In this document: positions 11,399 through 23,866 of the stretch, in pieces | Numbering within the stretch: the stretch's first letter is position 1 | Layout: each line of letters begins with the position of its first letter | From: Thermothielavioides terrestris NRRL 8126 | Lineage: Eukaryota > Ascomycota > Sordariomycetes > Sordariales > Chaetomiaceae | Assembly: GCF_000226115.1 (NCBI RefSeq) | Contig: NC_016461.1 | Span: 1,178,001 to 1,242,000 of the forward strand | Reading direction: 5' to 3' | DNA length: 64,000 nucleotides | Notes under the pieces: model-generated | Databases searched by the model: none | The model's input: only the letters and a program-made list of their open reading frames with translations | What the model was told of the DNA's origin: nothing | Made by a program: the position numbers and the translations under genes

Positions 11399-14063
11399 TC
11401 ATACAATAACCGTTGACCCGCTCTCCCGACCGGTGCTGTTCCTCATTTCGGCCCCATCCGACGTTCCATGTCTCCTCTCCGCGTCCGTCTCATCGCCCAT
11501 CATCTCCTGCGCCTCGTGGAAATCAGCTTCATCCTGGGTCTCCTCAGCCTCGGTGTCGGTCTTCTGCGACGGCTCCGTCTCGCCATACGGAAGCGGCGCC
11601 GTGTCCCCGTCTTCACCACCCTCAACCCACACCTGCGCCAGCTCGCGAACGATTTCAGCGTGCCTAGCCTTCCACGCCTCCACCTGCTCCAGCCGGGCCC
11701 TCAGCTCCGAGAGCTCGCGCTCAGCCTGCATCTTCTCGCTCGGAGTGCCGATGCGCTGGAAGTCCCACTCGTTTCCGTAAGGGCCGAGGCCGAGCGTGAG
11801 GCTGTAGCGGTGATACTTCTTCAACGAGGCGCGGGTCGAGATGGTGATGAGCGCTGAGTTAGGCAACGGGGTTAGCACGCGGAAGCGGCCCGAAGAGAGA
11901 GAGGAGGGCGTCGGACTTACTGATCCCTTTCTGCTTGCACGTCTCGTACAAGAGACCCTCGACATCACTGGAGACAGCACTCGTGCCCTCATCGATGAAG
12001 GCATACTTGGGCTGGTGGTAGAGCAGCCGGGCAATGGCCAACCGCTGCTTCTCGCCGCCGCTTAACACATCTTTCCACTCCTTGCGAGCATTCCACCTGT
12101 CCTCGAAGCGATTGGGCAGGTAATCCAGGTGGACCAGGTCGAGCACGTTCTGGAGGTCTCTCTCGGTCCTGTGCTTCTCGCGCATGTCGGCCGCGCCATC
12201 TGGATAGATTACCTGGTCGCGGAGAGTGCCGATGCTGAGGTACGGGCGCTGAGGGAGGAACATGATGCCGTCCTCGCCGTTGTTTTTGGGTCGGCTGACC
12301 AGGCCCCTGTAAACGGGCCAGAGCCCCGCGAGGACGCGGGCGATGGCGCTCTTGCCGACGCCGTTGGGGCCTGAGATCAGGAGGTGGTCCCCGCTGCGTA
12401 CAATCATCGAAAGAGACTCAATCAGCTCATCGCCTCCATTCGGCCACAGAGAAGGAGCGACGATGGGCACGTTTTCAAACCGGACGCCGTCAAAACCTCG
12501 CTGCATTGTGCCTTGGACGTCCGACAGGGAGTACAGCTCATTTCCCATGCCCTTAACAGGATAGGCGCACGCGTGGACCCTGTGCAGCGTCGAGATGAGC
12601 GTGTAAACTCGGCTGGTGTAGCCGGCCAGCTCCGAAAGGTCCTTGAGCTCATATATCATGCGTGTACCGGCGTCAGCAAGCGACAGCATCAATCGCTTGT
12701 TGAAGATGAAATTCTTCATGCGTCCTCGCTCGCGCCCGCCCTTCTCGGCCTGTGCGGCTGGCTCCAACTTTCCGTGGGCGCCGCTCCAGGCGGGGAGGAA
12801 GACGGGCAACGAAGCTAAGGCATACCCGTAGGCGCTCCAGCCGTACTTGACGATAAGATCCTCGAACATGATGTACCTGGCCCTGGCCCGGTACATGAGG
12901 GCCTTCCGATCCTTCAGCAATTCGAAGACACCGTCGAGGAAGCCCTTCTCCCTTTCGCCTCCGCCGTAGAAGGCGATCTCTTCGGCATTGGCCATCAGGC
13001 GCCCATGGAGACTGCGGAACTCGCCTTCCGTCTGAGCCTCTGTGGCCCTCTGCTGAGCGAACTCGGGAGCCAACCTCCTTAGAATGCTCGAGCTGGCGAG
13101 ATAGGCGCTAAACAAGCCGGTGAGGGCAAAGGGGCCGAGCGACCGGTACAGCTGGTAGTTGAAGATGCAAATATCGACGAACGGCTTCCCTAGCGACGAG
13201 TAGAGGTTTGCCGCGGCGGCGCAGAACCTGGTGAGATCGTGCGTGATAAACTGGTCCGTCGATAACCCCACACCGCCATCTAGATTATGAACCTTGTAAT
13301 AGTTGAGGTTGTCGTTCAGATAGAGGTCGTGGATGTAGCGCGTCAACCGCGTGCGGAAGGCGATGGACACTTTGCCCTCGAGGAACTTGATCATGGAATT
13401 CGTGTACGTGGCGACGCCGCCGAGGCCGCACCACTTGACCAGCCCCCACAGGAACAGCTTGCCATTGCCGGCCATGAGATCGCGCACAATCTCACCGTCG
13501 AGGCGGGCAACGACGAGCGACAAGTAGGTACGCATCATCAGGGACGCGCTCAGTCCCATCAGTAGGGCGGCCTCCTTGCTGGTCCACCTCGGGACCATGA
13601 TGCTCAGCAGGCTGCTGAGCTGGTGGAGGAAGGCCAAGTTGACGCCGGGCTTGGTCTCGGGCGAGGGGACCGTCCCGTCGGCCAGGCCCGACTTCTTCGG
13701 AGGGCTCAGAAACAGGCGCCGGTGAGCCTCGAAGGTGAGGCGCTTCGTGCTGTGGATAACCACCTTGGCGGTTCTGTCCCTGTAGGGCACGAAGATGGTG
13801 CGGGAGCCGTCCTTGTTGTGCAACCACGAGTTGGTGCGCACCAGCTTGCGACCTTCCTCTCGCTCTGCGCGCTTGCGCTTCCACCGCCGACGGGCGCCCT
13901 CGCCGGCAAGGATGATGGATGCGACGAGGGCCAGCGCGGAGAGCAGGCGGGTGGTCTTGGAGGTTTTGCGTAGTTTGCTGCGGATGAGCTCGGTGTACTT
14001 GTCAATGAAGGCGGCGATGGCCTCCTCGGCGGCGGACTGCCGCAGCGTCGATTGCGCCGCCAT
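11399..14063 (-). CDS. Peroxisomal ABC half-transporter, subfamily D (Pxa1/Pxa2/ALDP type)
   Basis: Two exons, 14063-11921 and 11853-11399, separated by a 67-nt intron (donor GTAAGT, branch GCTAAC, acceptor CTCAG); 865 aa. The start is the ATG at 14063 in a good context (agccATGg). A hydrophobic stretch follows the N-terminus (about 45-60), then the membrane domain with the EAA-like motif EEIAFYGGGEREKG (about 355-372). The C-terminal ATPase has Walker A GPNGVGKS (about 564-571), the signature LSGGEKQR (about 665) and Walker B YAFIDEGTSA (about 683-692); the intron lies just before the H-loop segment. One TMD plus one NBD is the half-transporter layout of ABCD proteins, which dimerise in the peroxisomal membrane and import very-long-chain acyl-CoA for beta-oxidation. 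The sequence does not settle whether this is the Pxa1 or the Pxa2 partner. A Glu/Asp-rich tail follows the ATPase. Confidence 0.93.
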
Positions 14064-17000
14064 GGCTGTCCGCGTCAACTGCGTCAACAGCGTCGACGAG
14101 GCACCACGGCGCGTGCGCGTATCCCGAGTGCTCGGGAGAGTCAGACACAGTATCCCATTAGCGTCGCGTCTGCGGGACTGTCTGAAACTCGAACAGACCG
14201 ATTAATGATGGCGGAGGCGGGGCGGGATGCGACGATGCGAGGATGGGGGGCCGATGCGACGGCGCCGGCGCAGTACCGAGGGGAAACCGAGCCTCAGCTT
14301 CCGGCGGCGATGGCGACAGCCGGAGAGATCGAGAGATGGAGAGAAGAAAGGGAAAACAAAATCCAACGTTGCTAGCAAATCGGCCTTGGGTAGACTTGTA
14401 TTCGGCGTCAGGGGATAAGCAATACCTCTGCCAGAGACGCATTGCTTGGAGGTTGTCCTGGTCCTGCTTCCGTTTCCCGATCCGACGTTGGTCGGCCGAG
14501 GCATGTGAACGCCAGAAACGTCATCGGCGTCCCCAGGCAAGCCAGCTACCCAATCAGCAACGCCTGCTCCAGCACCCAACTGCTGGAGGGTCCATATTAG
14601 TGAAAGTTACCTGATCAGTGATAACCCGGAAACTTGTCATACACAGGGGGATCAACCAAAATCTCAAAACTCAACGACAAAACAGCAATCCCCCTTTTGA
14701 AGTGTATAAGTTACTTTCAACTACTAGAGGCACTATTCTTTTGCGCTCAAAATGGCTCCTAGATTGCTAAGGGAGTAGCTTTGTGATCTGGTGTGCACTA
14801 CCTAGAGTATCGCACTAGTATGCTGCACCGTATTGTACCTATGTACTGTATCCGAACGTACCTACATAGAAACTCCAAGACCTGGTATCCCGCCGTAATT
14901 TATGATATGTGGGCTCCGCATCTCTTCCTCACAGCCCAGACGTGTTAATCTGTGTCATCATGAACACCATTTGGATCGACGGGTTACGGATAGTTCCAAT
15001 ATGCAAGTAATGTAGAGTAAATATAACCGTGGTTCTCCGTTTTGGGTACGAGGTCGTCCGGGGTCCGGAAACCTCCGCCCCCGTTCAGCGCAACGAGCAA
15101 AACCAGGAGGGCACGCGATTGCCGAGAGAGGATGTGCATTCTCAATTCCTTGTGGGCGAAATTCAGTGTAGGGCATCATATGCAGCCATAGATACGAAAA
15201 TGCCCAGAAGAGTCCAAAGAAGCTGTTTTTGTTGATTGGACTTGCGATGGCACTTCGCGGAAGCCGGAGCTCCAATTGAAATGCCTTCGCAGGGAGAGAT
15301 CAGCCTCTCTTTGAACTGGGATAATCGGCCGCCACTGTGCCGTGAGAGACGATGCAGGGCCAACGGACGGGATGCCGGAGCGGGATGCCGGAGCGGGATG
15401 GACCGGAGCACTACTGCACAGGAAGGAAGGGTCTCGCATGTGGGAGGGTGCGGGTCCATCCGGGGGAAGGAAGCCCGCCTCTCAGCAGCAACAATCATTT
15501 CGCGCCGCTCTGTCAGGAGAAAAGGGCTTGAGTTTGTGAACGGCCTTCAAACTGCACCGACAGAGACAAAGCAATGCTTGGCGACTGGCCGCAACCCAGA
15601 GGCCCATCCTCCCCCATCACCGTCCCCGGCGGCAACACGGCCAATCAGACAGCTGCTTACAGCTTCCTGGCATCCGGCCCAGGAGATGCCGTGCTCGCCG
15701 TTCATGAAAGGCCGTCCACTGTCTGCGCTGCCTCTCCCGCTCTCTGCCGTAGCACGCTACACTACTGTGTATGTACTGTACTTGACAGGGCAGCCTGCAC
15801 GCCACCGAGCTTGCACCGATGTGGATCAACTGTGGAGTGAAAAGGTGAAGCTTCCCGATTCCAATGCGTCCGTCCAATGTGTCCGACTCCCAACGTTGCC
15901 GATCTGGGCTGGCTTTGAGCCGCTGAAGTACCTACAGTGCCCAGCCAAAGCAGTTCAAGCTTAAAACTAGGTATCAGTTGCTAGCGCCGTAGTTGTCAAG
16001 GGAGTCGGGACAACATTGCCCATACTGTTAGTCGGGTGTGGTGTGGTGTGTTTAACGCATCCCGACCTACCTATCTATCACCGACATCCAGACGGAAGGG
16101 ATCGAGACGCAGTTAGTTACTTGCAACTGGCTTTCGAACCGTGAACTGATAGTTCAACGGAAGCTGGCATTCTGCGCCAGGCTGGCGAGTTCGGCCACGC
16201 GAGCGCTATAGTTAATTGGTTGCGGGCGAGGGAAGAAGCAATATCCGTACTTGCATTGTGAACAGCCCTTCATGAGAACTGCGCTTCGTCCGCTGCAGAA
16301 TTATGGATCGTCTTCTTGCAGACAAACCTGGACGGCCTCGGGCACAGGGGGCATGCGTTGGACGGATATAAACCGATGGAGCAGCCATGTACAGTACTCG
16401 TACCTGAGAGCAAACTTACAGCTACTTGATCCGCGCTGGGCTGCGATAAATAATGTTAGAGGCGTATTATGTAATCCAGCATTGACTCACCTAGTTTGCA
16501 AGTGGTAGTTATTGCTTAGCGCCAGGCTAGGTGGTAACTCGCAGCATCTCAGCCCCCTTTCTGCAGCGTTTCCCTCCACCTGGCTAATCTCCAGCTGTCC
16601 AGCTCGCTATTCCACTCTTGGTTGTCTAATCCCCCGTCGCCCTCTGTGCCTCGAGCGACCTGGAACCCCAGTAACTACCCAACCGACCGATCACCTTTCC
16701 AAGTCAATCCTGTCGCTCGCGCCCTCACGATTTCCTCGGCCGTTGAGACAGCTCTTCTTCTAATTCTCCTTCCGCTCGGCCATAGGCAGCCAGTTTCGTT
16801 CGCCCCTTTTTTTTTCTTTTCGGGGAGTGGCCAGCCCCTTTGGACCTCGTTTTCCCAACGCAACGTTTTCTTCCGACACGGCGCTGGGCTTAGGCAGACA
16901 CCGCGTGTTGCTCGGCCCCTTTCACGATCGACCGCGCCCGCCAATTTCCCGCCGGAATCGACCGCCTGTCACGGTCAGGCCCAACGCTTTCGCCCCGCCT

Positions 17001-17466
17001 GCGACAACCGGCAACGATTCCCTTTCCTTTCGAGGGCGCGCACTCGACTTGGGGGGCAGCGGGTCGTCCAGCAACAGCCGCGAAGAGCTGGAGCAAGCCG
17101 TGCGGCTTGGCGGCTATACACGCTGAGATCGGGGCTGGACGACAGCTGGGTACCTTTCCGATCCCTTGAGGTGGGTTAATCCAGTCTGCATCAGGCGTGC
17201 GGCCACACCTGGCGACCTCTGAGGCCGGCCGCAGCCGCGGCGCATCGATTGCGTGGTGTGTTCTCTGAATTGGTCAGCCGCAAGGCTGCACCCTGGTTGC
17301 CCGACCGAGTCACCGCGTCGAGACATGCGCTGAGGTTGGATTGGCCGACAACCCCTCCAATGGCGCGTTTATGTGAAGTCTTCTGGTTGACACGCTTCCG
17401 AAAGGTTCTGAATTCTTCCGGGAAAACCTTCAACGCCGCCTCCGCCCCCCGCCCTCGCACACCGCC
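14064..17466. other. Intergenic region / divergent promoters of ABCD transporter and Psr1-type gene
   Basis: No gene could be supported in 3.4 kb. There is a short tandem repeat (13-bp unit GGGATGCCGGAGC) around 15369-15401. From about 16500 on, the plus strand is CT-rich, consistent with the promoter and a long 5' leader of the phosphatase gene. A plus-strand open frame at 15236-15964 begins at TTG, is Pro/Arg-rich and looks non-coding. A minus-strand frame ending near 15163 codes for a short hydrophobic stretch (LLWTLLGIFVSMAAYD) but lacks a credible start. Confidence 0.5.
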
Positions 17467-19119
17467 ATGGCTCGGGGTACAGACGAGAAGCCGCAGGCAG
17501 TAGCTGAGAGCTCAAAGGAGAAGGAGATGCTCACACCCGAGGACGGAGCTTCGAAGAAGAGCAGGGCGCTTCTACCAGTGCCCTCAAGGTCATCGTCCCA
17601 GCGAGTCCAGCCTTCGCCAACAGCGACGGGAATGAGCGGCGCGACGGCCAGTGATCCGAGAGACAGCATCGGCGGACGCTCCAAGGAATCCAGAGGCAGT
17701 ATGTTACGGCCGAACCACAATGGAAACGCGTCTAGTAACCGTTTAGGTGCGGGAACAGGGCCGACGGCGACACCAGGCAACTCGGAACTGCACTCCCCTG
17801 CGGCCATGTCTCAAACGAAGAAGAAGGGTGGCTTCTTTGCCTTCTTGGGGTGCTGCGGCGTTCCGGACAACGCGAACGGCCTTGACACTGAACCCCCGGT
17901 TCCGAACCACAAACTCGAAAAGATCCCCGCACGACCAGCCACTGCCAGCCGGAGGACGGCGACGCCTTCGGAGCAGCCGTCAAGCAGCAGAACCCACCTC
18001 TCCGAGAAGGAACCCAGCCAGCTAGTGCCTGTATCGCAGGGGCCTCCCAAGAACGGGAAGCGGGTCTCGGGCGCGAGCACTCAAGACCAGTCCACGGTCG
18101 GCGGAGAGCGGGATAATGAATCGAAGCAGACTACGCTGGTTGGGCCCGGCTCCAGCAACCCGGTCATCTCCGTGGAACCGCCGCACGCAGCGAGCGCGGA
18201 GGACGACAAGGTGGACGAAGTCCCCTCCGAGAAAGATGCCGAGGGCGACGTGCCCATGCCGGATGCCGAGTCGGCGCGGCAGCAAGCGCACCAGCAGGAG
18301 CACGAGCAAGCGCACCAGGGGCCCGTCGCAGCCGTAGAGGAAGCCCTTCCAAGGGTGCCTCCCCCGCCGCCGGGGCCAGTCCCAGCAGTCCCAAATGCAC
18401 CGACGAGCGCGTTGATCGAAAGCCCCCCAGTCTTCGCGCCCGATCAGCCCCAAAGGTTCCTCCTGCCACCCCAGGCGCCCGAACATAAAGGTCGGAAATG
18501 CCTCGTCCTCGATCTGGACGAAACATTAGTGCATAGCTCGTTCAAGGTGAGCAAGCCGTAACACCCTTGGCAGCGCCAGTCATCCCATGCTGACCATTGC
18601 AGATCCTCCACCAAGCCGACTTCACAATACCGGTAGAGATCGAGGGCAACTACCATAATGTCTACGTAATCAAGAGGCCGGGTGTCGACCAGTTCATGAA
18701 GAGGGTTGGCGAGCTCTATGAGGTTGTCGTCTTCACGGCGTCGGTGGCTAAGGTGAGTCCCGATTCCATGCGCTGGCTAGGCTGGCTCAATGCTGACTCG
18801 TTGGCAGTATGGCGACCCGCTCCTCGATCAGCTGGACATCCACAAGGTGGTCCATCATCGGTTATTCCGGGAGAGCTGCTACAACCATCAGGGTAACTAC
18901 GTGAAGGACCTGTCGCAGGTCGGCCGTGACCTGAAGGACACCATTATCATCGACAATTCGCCGACGTCGTACATCTTCCACCCGCAGCACGCGGTTCCTA
19001 TCAGCAGCTGGTTCTCGGATGCCCACGATAATGAGTTACTGGACCTTATTCCCGTTCTCGAAGACCTGGCTGGGCCGAACGTGCGGGATGTCAGCCTGGT
19101 CCTCGATGTCTCTCTTTGA
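17467..19119 (+). CDS. psr1: Psr1/Psr2-type FCP/NIF phosphatase (plasma-membrane stress phosphatase)
   Basis: Exons 17467-18546, 18603-18752 and 18808-19119 (donors GTGAGC and GTGAGT, branch CTGAC in both introns) give 513 aa. The first 340 residues are Ser/Pro/Gln-rich and disordered. The C-terminal domain carries the HAD-type active site [12 protein letters not shown] (Asp at about 349 and 351), then [51 protein letters not shown] and [17 protein letters not shown], ending LDVSL. In yeast, Psr1 and Psr2 act with Whi2 in the sodium and general stress response and are anchored to the plasma membrane through N-terminal palmitoylated cysteines. Here a comparable [10 protein letters not shown] sits near residue 120-130 rather than at the N-terminus. 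The next closest families (Nem1, human CTDSP) lack this C-terminal ending. Confidence 0.9.
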
Positions 19120-21102
19120 CGTCTCTCTTTCTTCTGCCGACACCGACTCCCCTTCGATAAGCTGCCGCTCACCAGTCCCCGCTCCGGACAGCGAGGAGGC
19201 CGGTTTAGGTTTATCCTCCCGGAAAATACTGGGGCGCATGTGCGCATAGTCCTTCGATAATCCGTGATGCAGCGTCGCGGGCTTCCTTCTTCAGTTTCCG
19301 GGTCACAAGCTCCAGCAAACTCCCCCTCTACCTCAACGGGCAACTCTGAGCAGGCGGGGTCGAGTCGGAACAACTTGTCAACAGGGAGATCTGCTCCCAG
19401 ATTGCGAGTTGTTTTCCTATTATCGATACTCCTTGATTCTGCCGGAATCCGGGAGACTACGGAAGTGGAAGGGCCAGCAACGGGCTGGGTGCTCTTTGAG
19501 GCAAAATATCCCATCTAAAGGGGTTCTTGGAGTTTGGTATATGTTTTGGAAGGCGGGTTCAACGGTTTCCTTCTTCATTTCCATTTCTTTTATTCTCTCC
19601 TCACATTTGGCGAGCAGCAGGCAGGCAAGGACGGAGAGAAGCCAGCACTGTCAGACATCAACCTTTCATTTCGCACCTCGTTTCCTATGTCGACAACTCG
19701 GATATGTCAGCCGAGTCCCTTTTACCCCTTTGAATTTCCGTCCATTTGCCCTTATCATTACCATACCCCCATTGTTGCCTACTCATACCCATCTCGCCCT
19801 TGACGGGTTGTCATCCATATTCGCCTTTTCCTTTTTCTTTTGTCGACCGATTGCCCCTTTGTCGCACGTTCGTCCATCGTCTTATCGAACCACGAGCGAT
19901 TTGCGCGATTACAGCAACTCCCGTTTACACTGGCTGGTGATCTGAGCAGCATAGCACAGCATCCGTGTATATTGATAAATCTCTTTGCTCCCCTTCCCTC
20001 TGCGAGTGGCTTCCTTTTCCTAGCGGCAACAAGATGGGATCTGGGCGTCTGCAAGTCCAGTGCTTCACACTGGTCGCTCGAGGAGAGAGACCAGGCCAGA
20101 TGGCCGAGCGCGTGGTTGGACAAGAGGTGGTTGAGCGTCTCGGGTGGCATGTAAAGTTACGGGTGAGAACAGCTACGCTGCCTCGAGGAGGCCTGCTTAC
20201 ATATAGTCAAGTAAATTGATGTGTGTAGGATGGGCGGTGTAGCCTGGTGTTTGGTCAGTCCGTTCTCTGGGTGTTTGTGGCAACTCATCAACTGTCTAGT
20301 GTGGGTGACTGCAGCATGCAGCCTCAGAACGGGGTGCCGGCTGGCTCGACGGAACCTGTGGAAAAGATGGACGAGTTTACACGGCCCCTCCGACAAGTGG
20401 AAGAGGAGTCGATGACCCCAACGAAAAGAAAGAAAGAAAGAAAGAAAGAGAAAAGAAAAAAAAAAAAAAAAAAAGAAACGAAAAAAGAAAGGATAAAGGC
20501 AAGCCAAGCAGGTTGAACCATTGAACCGAGCTTGCAATGAATACCAGGTAAGTACGCGATTGTTTGTCATGAGCCATGGCTAAGTCAGGCTAAGTCGACT
20601 CTCAGATATTCACTTTATGGCCTCTCCCCACGCTGAGAACTTCGAATAACTACCAGGTAGGTAGCTACATACGCAGGAACGGCTTTTGACTACAAAAAGA
20701 CCTTCTGGCTTCTGCCTTGTGAGCTCAAAACTGGAGAGGTTGAAGCACCAGGGCTCCCCAGCAGTGACCACTGTCAACTCGGCAGGGCCCAGAGCTGCGA
20801 TGGCCCCACCTCTCCCCCGGTCGAACAAAATTGCGGAACTTCCAGGTTCGAGCTTGGACCCCTTGGACTTGGTTGGCTCTTGGCGTCAACCACTGGACCC
20901 CAGAAGAGCTGTGACTTCGTGGCCTCAATTGGGAGCACGGATCACCCATTGGGAGTTAGGGGTTGTGGACTGCATCTCCAGCTTCCTTGCCAAACCCAGC
21001 ACGCGACTGTGATCGAGCCGACGTCCGCCATCCATTCATTCTCTCACTTCGTCGGCTTTCAGATTTCTTTTCAGTTTCTACAGTTCTTTTAATTCCCACA
21101 CA
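19120..21102. other. Intergenic region
   Basis: No gene supported. It contains 3' flanking sequence of the phosphatase gene, a purine/A19 tract (20423-20478) and a CT-rich leader (21035-21095) just before the Sec61 beta start. Confidence 0.55.
20423..20478. repeat. (GAAA)n / A19 purine tract
   Basis: GAAA-type repeats run into an uninterrupted A19 (20456-20474), followed by more A/G sequence. Low-complexity DNA without coding potential. Confidence 0.85.
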
Positions 21103-21714
21103 ATGGTAAGTAAGCCCTTGTTTGCCCCCGATCGCATCGCGAACCACCAGCCTTTTGCCAGCTTTCTTCCCTGCCATGCCATCACGACAGTGAAACCCGC
21201 CGCGCGATTCCGCCTTGAACTAACCAAACACCCACCGGGGCCCCAAAAACAGTCCTCCCCGCGCGCCGGCTCCCCCTCATCCCCGGCCGCCGGCCCCGCC
21301 GGGGCCTCGGCCAGCGGCGCCTCGGCGCCGCGCCCGTCGTCGCCGCCTCCCCCGGGGGGCGCGCGCACCGCGATCCGCCGCCGCGCGGCCGCCGACCAGA
21401 AGGAGAAGATCGCCAACGCGCGGCCCAACAGCACGCGCGCGGCCGGCGCCGGCGGCTCCAGCAGCACCATGCTGCGGCTGTACACGGACGAGTCGCCCGG
21501 CCTCAAGGTCGACCCGGTCGTCGTGCTCGTGCTGAGCCTGGTGTTCATCTTTAGCGTTGTCGCGCTGCATAGTCAGTTGTCCCCCTCCTCCCCCTTGTTG
21601 CCAGGGTTCTGCTGGGGGGAGCGGTGCTGTGAGTTATTTGAACGATTACTGACGGGTCCCTTGGGGGGGCTTGCTGTAGTTATTGCCAAGATCACCCGCC
21701 GGTTCTCGAGCTAG
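21103..21714 (+). CDS. sbh1: Sec61 beta subunit (Sbh1), translocon component
   Basis: Exons 21103-21105 (just the ATG), 21253-21571 and 21680-21714 give 118 aa. Introns start GTAAGT directly after the ATG and GTCAGT after residue 107. The protein begins MSSPRAGSP, has a Pro/Ala/Ser-rich cytosolic region, the conserved block [16 protein letters not shown], then [15 protein letters not shown] and one C-terminal membrane anchor ([20 protein letters not shown]), ending KITRRFSS. Length and plan match Sec61 beta, the small tail-anchored subunit of the ER protein-conducting channel. Both introns are multiples of three (147 and 108 nt) and contain no in-frame stop, so the unspliced locus is one open frame of 203 codons; the spliced form is chosen because only it reproduces the family sequence at both junctions. 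Confidence 0.93.
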   Translation: MVSKPLFAPDRIANHQPFASFLPCHAITTVKPAARFRLELTKHPPGPQKQSSPRAGSPSSPAAGPAGASASGASAPRPSSPPPPGGARTAIRRRAAADQKEKIANARPNSTRAAGAGGSSSTMLRLYTDESPGLKVDPVVVLVLSLVFIFSVVALHSQLSPSSPLLPGFCWGERCCELFERLLTGPLGGLAVVIAKITRRFSS

Positions 21715-23084
21715 ATGGGTTGAGGAGATATACCTTTGGAGCTGCGGCAGAATTTACGGCGGGAGACACGAGTGGGTTGTGGTCAACCGGCTTATGCGGA
21801 TCGCAAAAGGATCGGACCACCGCCGTGGTACGGGACGAGGCTTGGGGTTGTTTTCTTAGCCATTTTTTCAGGCGTGGTTCGGGCTAGGGGATACATCAAA
21901 AGCAGCACGTGAGACACCTGAGCCGTCGCCATATTCGTCACGGCTAGATCTATACCGTTGCGACAGATGGTTCTTCCGGGTGTTGTACAATATCATTTAA
22001 TGGCTGTGGCTTGGGAATGCGATGTTCTTTGTCTGGGGGACGATGTGAGTGTTTATCGATGTCTTGGGTCCTTGTCTTGGGAACATTCGAGGCTACGTGT
22101 ACGGCGGGGTGTTCTCGCCGTCTACCAGGTTGCGCTCAGCGAGTCGATTCCGCAGCGCAGCGTGGGTGAGAGAAGCATCGAAGAAGGAATAGGTAACCCT
22201 GAACAGGATGTTGCCGTTCGTCCCGCTATCTCCGAGTGGTTACAAATCGTTGGGTGACGTTATGTACCGAGTTATCCGATTGTGGATGCCTCGCTGCTTA
22301 TGACGGCCCGAATTCCTTCTCTGTAGGCCTCCCGTGCTTGCTGGCGACAGGACGGCGTTCAAGTCTCAATTGTGACAGTCTCCGGGCCGGATCCTGCGAA
22401 ATAGACTCGGGGCTACACATGGCAGGCGTTTGGATAGCACATGACGACTGAAACTCTGCGGGTGCGGGTGTGATGGGGCACGATCGGCAGAAACCCCAGT
22501 TGGTCGGCCTTGGCTTGCGTACCAGCCCGGCGAAGAGAGTATGCAATCGTGAAGTGTAGAGGGACGTGGATAGCTATGTTTCGCCGCTTCTTTTCGGAGA
22601 TCTCCCAAAACATGCGTCGTGGGCTGTCCGCCATTCTGCTTTGGGGCTCGTGTTACAGGGACCTCTCTCATTTTGATGTTCTGGAAGCGCTTGACGACTC
22701 GAAGGGTGTCTCGCGGCTTCGTGTCCAGCAGTAGATTTAACGTTAGATCACAGAGGCTCAATGCCACCATGTTCACATGTCTTATGTAGTGCATGATATG
22801 TAGGATGTCAAGCAGGTCGAAGTCATCATGTGGCAGGGGCGGGGTTGTACCGTTTACTCGTCTCAAAACAACCACCGAGTCCCGCGCCGCAACGCATCTT
22901 GTGACCTATGAGCGTTCGCCAACTGCGAGCTGCCCGGCGCCATTCTCGGTCCAGTGGCGCCTCCCGAGAATGCATGTTGGTTGTGAGTGCAGCGCCGTGG
23001 AACTAATCAAGATTTACCCGGATATCGAATCCCTATGTGCCTACCATGGCAAGGTAGGTCCTACATAGGTAGGCCCGGCCTGCC

Positions 23085-23297
23085 TCATTGTGTATCGTAA
23101 AGCTGCGAAATCCAAACCCGCATCGCCTCCAGTGTGCCCAAGTCGACAGGGCCATCTTCCTTATCCGTAAGCTGGCACGTTTTCCATCTCGCCAGCGCCG
23201 CCAGTGGAGTCGGAATCTCGTTTGCCGCTTTGTTGAACTCGGCTCTCGGACCTGACCCCGGTGTCCAAACTCCGTTAGGCGAAGGATCGGTCGACAT
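23085..23297 (-). CDS. Possible small ORF, unrecognised
   Basis: ATG at 23297, stop at 23085-23087, 70 residues starting MSTDPSPNGVW and ending RVWISQLYDTQ. The composition is protein-like (mixed charged and aromatic residues, few low-complexity runs), and it could be the last exon of a longer gene whose upstream exons are not clear. No family was recognised. It could equally be a chance frame. Confidence 0.2.
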   Translation of the reverse strand: MSTDPSPNGVWTPGSGPRAEFNKAANEIPTPLAALARWKTCQLTDKEDGPVDLGTLEAMRVWISQLYDTQ

Positions 23298-23830
23298 GTC
23301 AGTAGGTAGGACTGCTTGCAAGTTTCGTCATCAGGCAGCGTTGGGGGTTGGTCTTGAACGGGCAGGTGACGGAAGCCTGAACGGCTCCCACTCCGAACGC
23401 TGTTCTGCTGTTGCTGTCTTCATGGAACGGAATCAACGCCATTTTTCGGCTCAGTTTGCCACATTCGGGACAAACCAGCGTGGAATCGAGCCACTGCCTG
23501 CAGAGGAGGGGCACATGGCGGACAACATGGGTTGCTGCGCCGTCCACAGTAGTAGTACACTGTACACATAGGGTAGAAGCTTCACTGTTGCTATCTATCG
23601 TGTAATTGTAATTCACGGGGCCCTGAGGGTGGGAGGCGTCTCATTAGCAAGGCGAGAGATCGCAGCGACGTGGATTTCCTTGGTGTCCACAGTGAATCGC
23701 TTCGGTAACGAAGACGCTGCTTGACGACGCTGCTTCACGCTGTGGTTGACGCGGCTCTCGAGGTTGGCTATGAGGTTACGGAGGAGGCGGCCCAACCTGG
23801 AACCTTCAGGAGTTACATCTTCCTGCTTGT

Positions 23831-23866
23831 GCACAGTACTGTACACAGTACCCTGAAAGTACTGTG
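23831..23866. repeat. Short palindromic cluster (CAGTACTG / GTACTGTG)
   Basis: Within 36 bp the sequence CACAGTACTGTACACAGTAC is followed by AAGTACTGTGG, giving overlapping self-complementary TACTGTACAGTA-type units that can form small hairpins. Similar units occur at 36330-36390 and 16388-16402. Role unknown. Confidence 0.6.

Noticed and set aside
15236..15964. 242-codon plus-strand frame in the ABCD/Psr1 intergenic region.
   Set aside because: It begins at TTG, is low-complexity (Pro, Arg, Ser) and covers a short tandem repeat; no family features.
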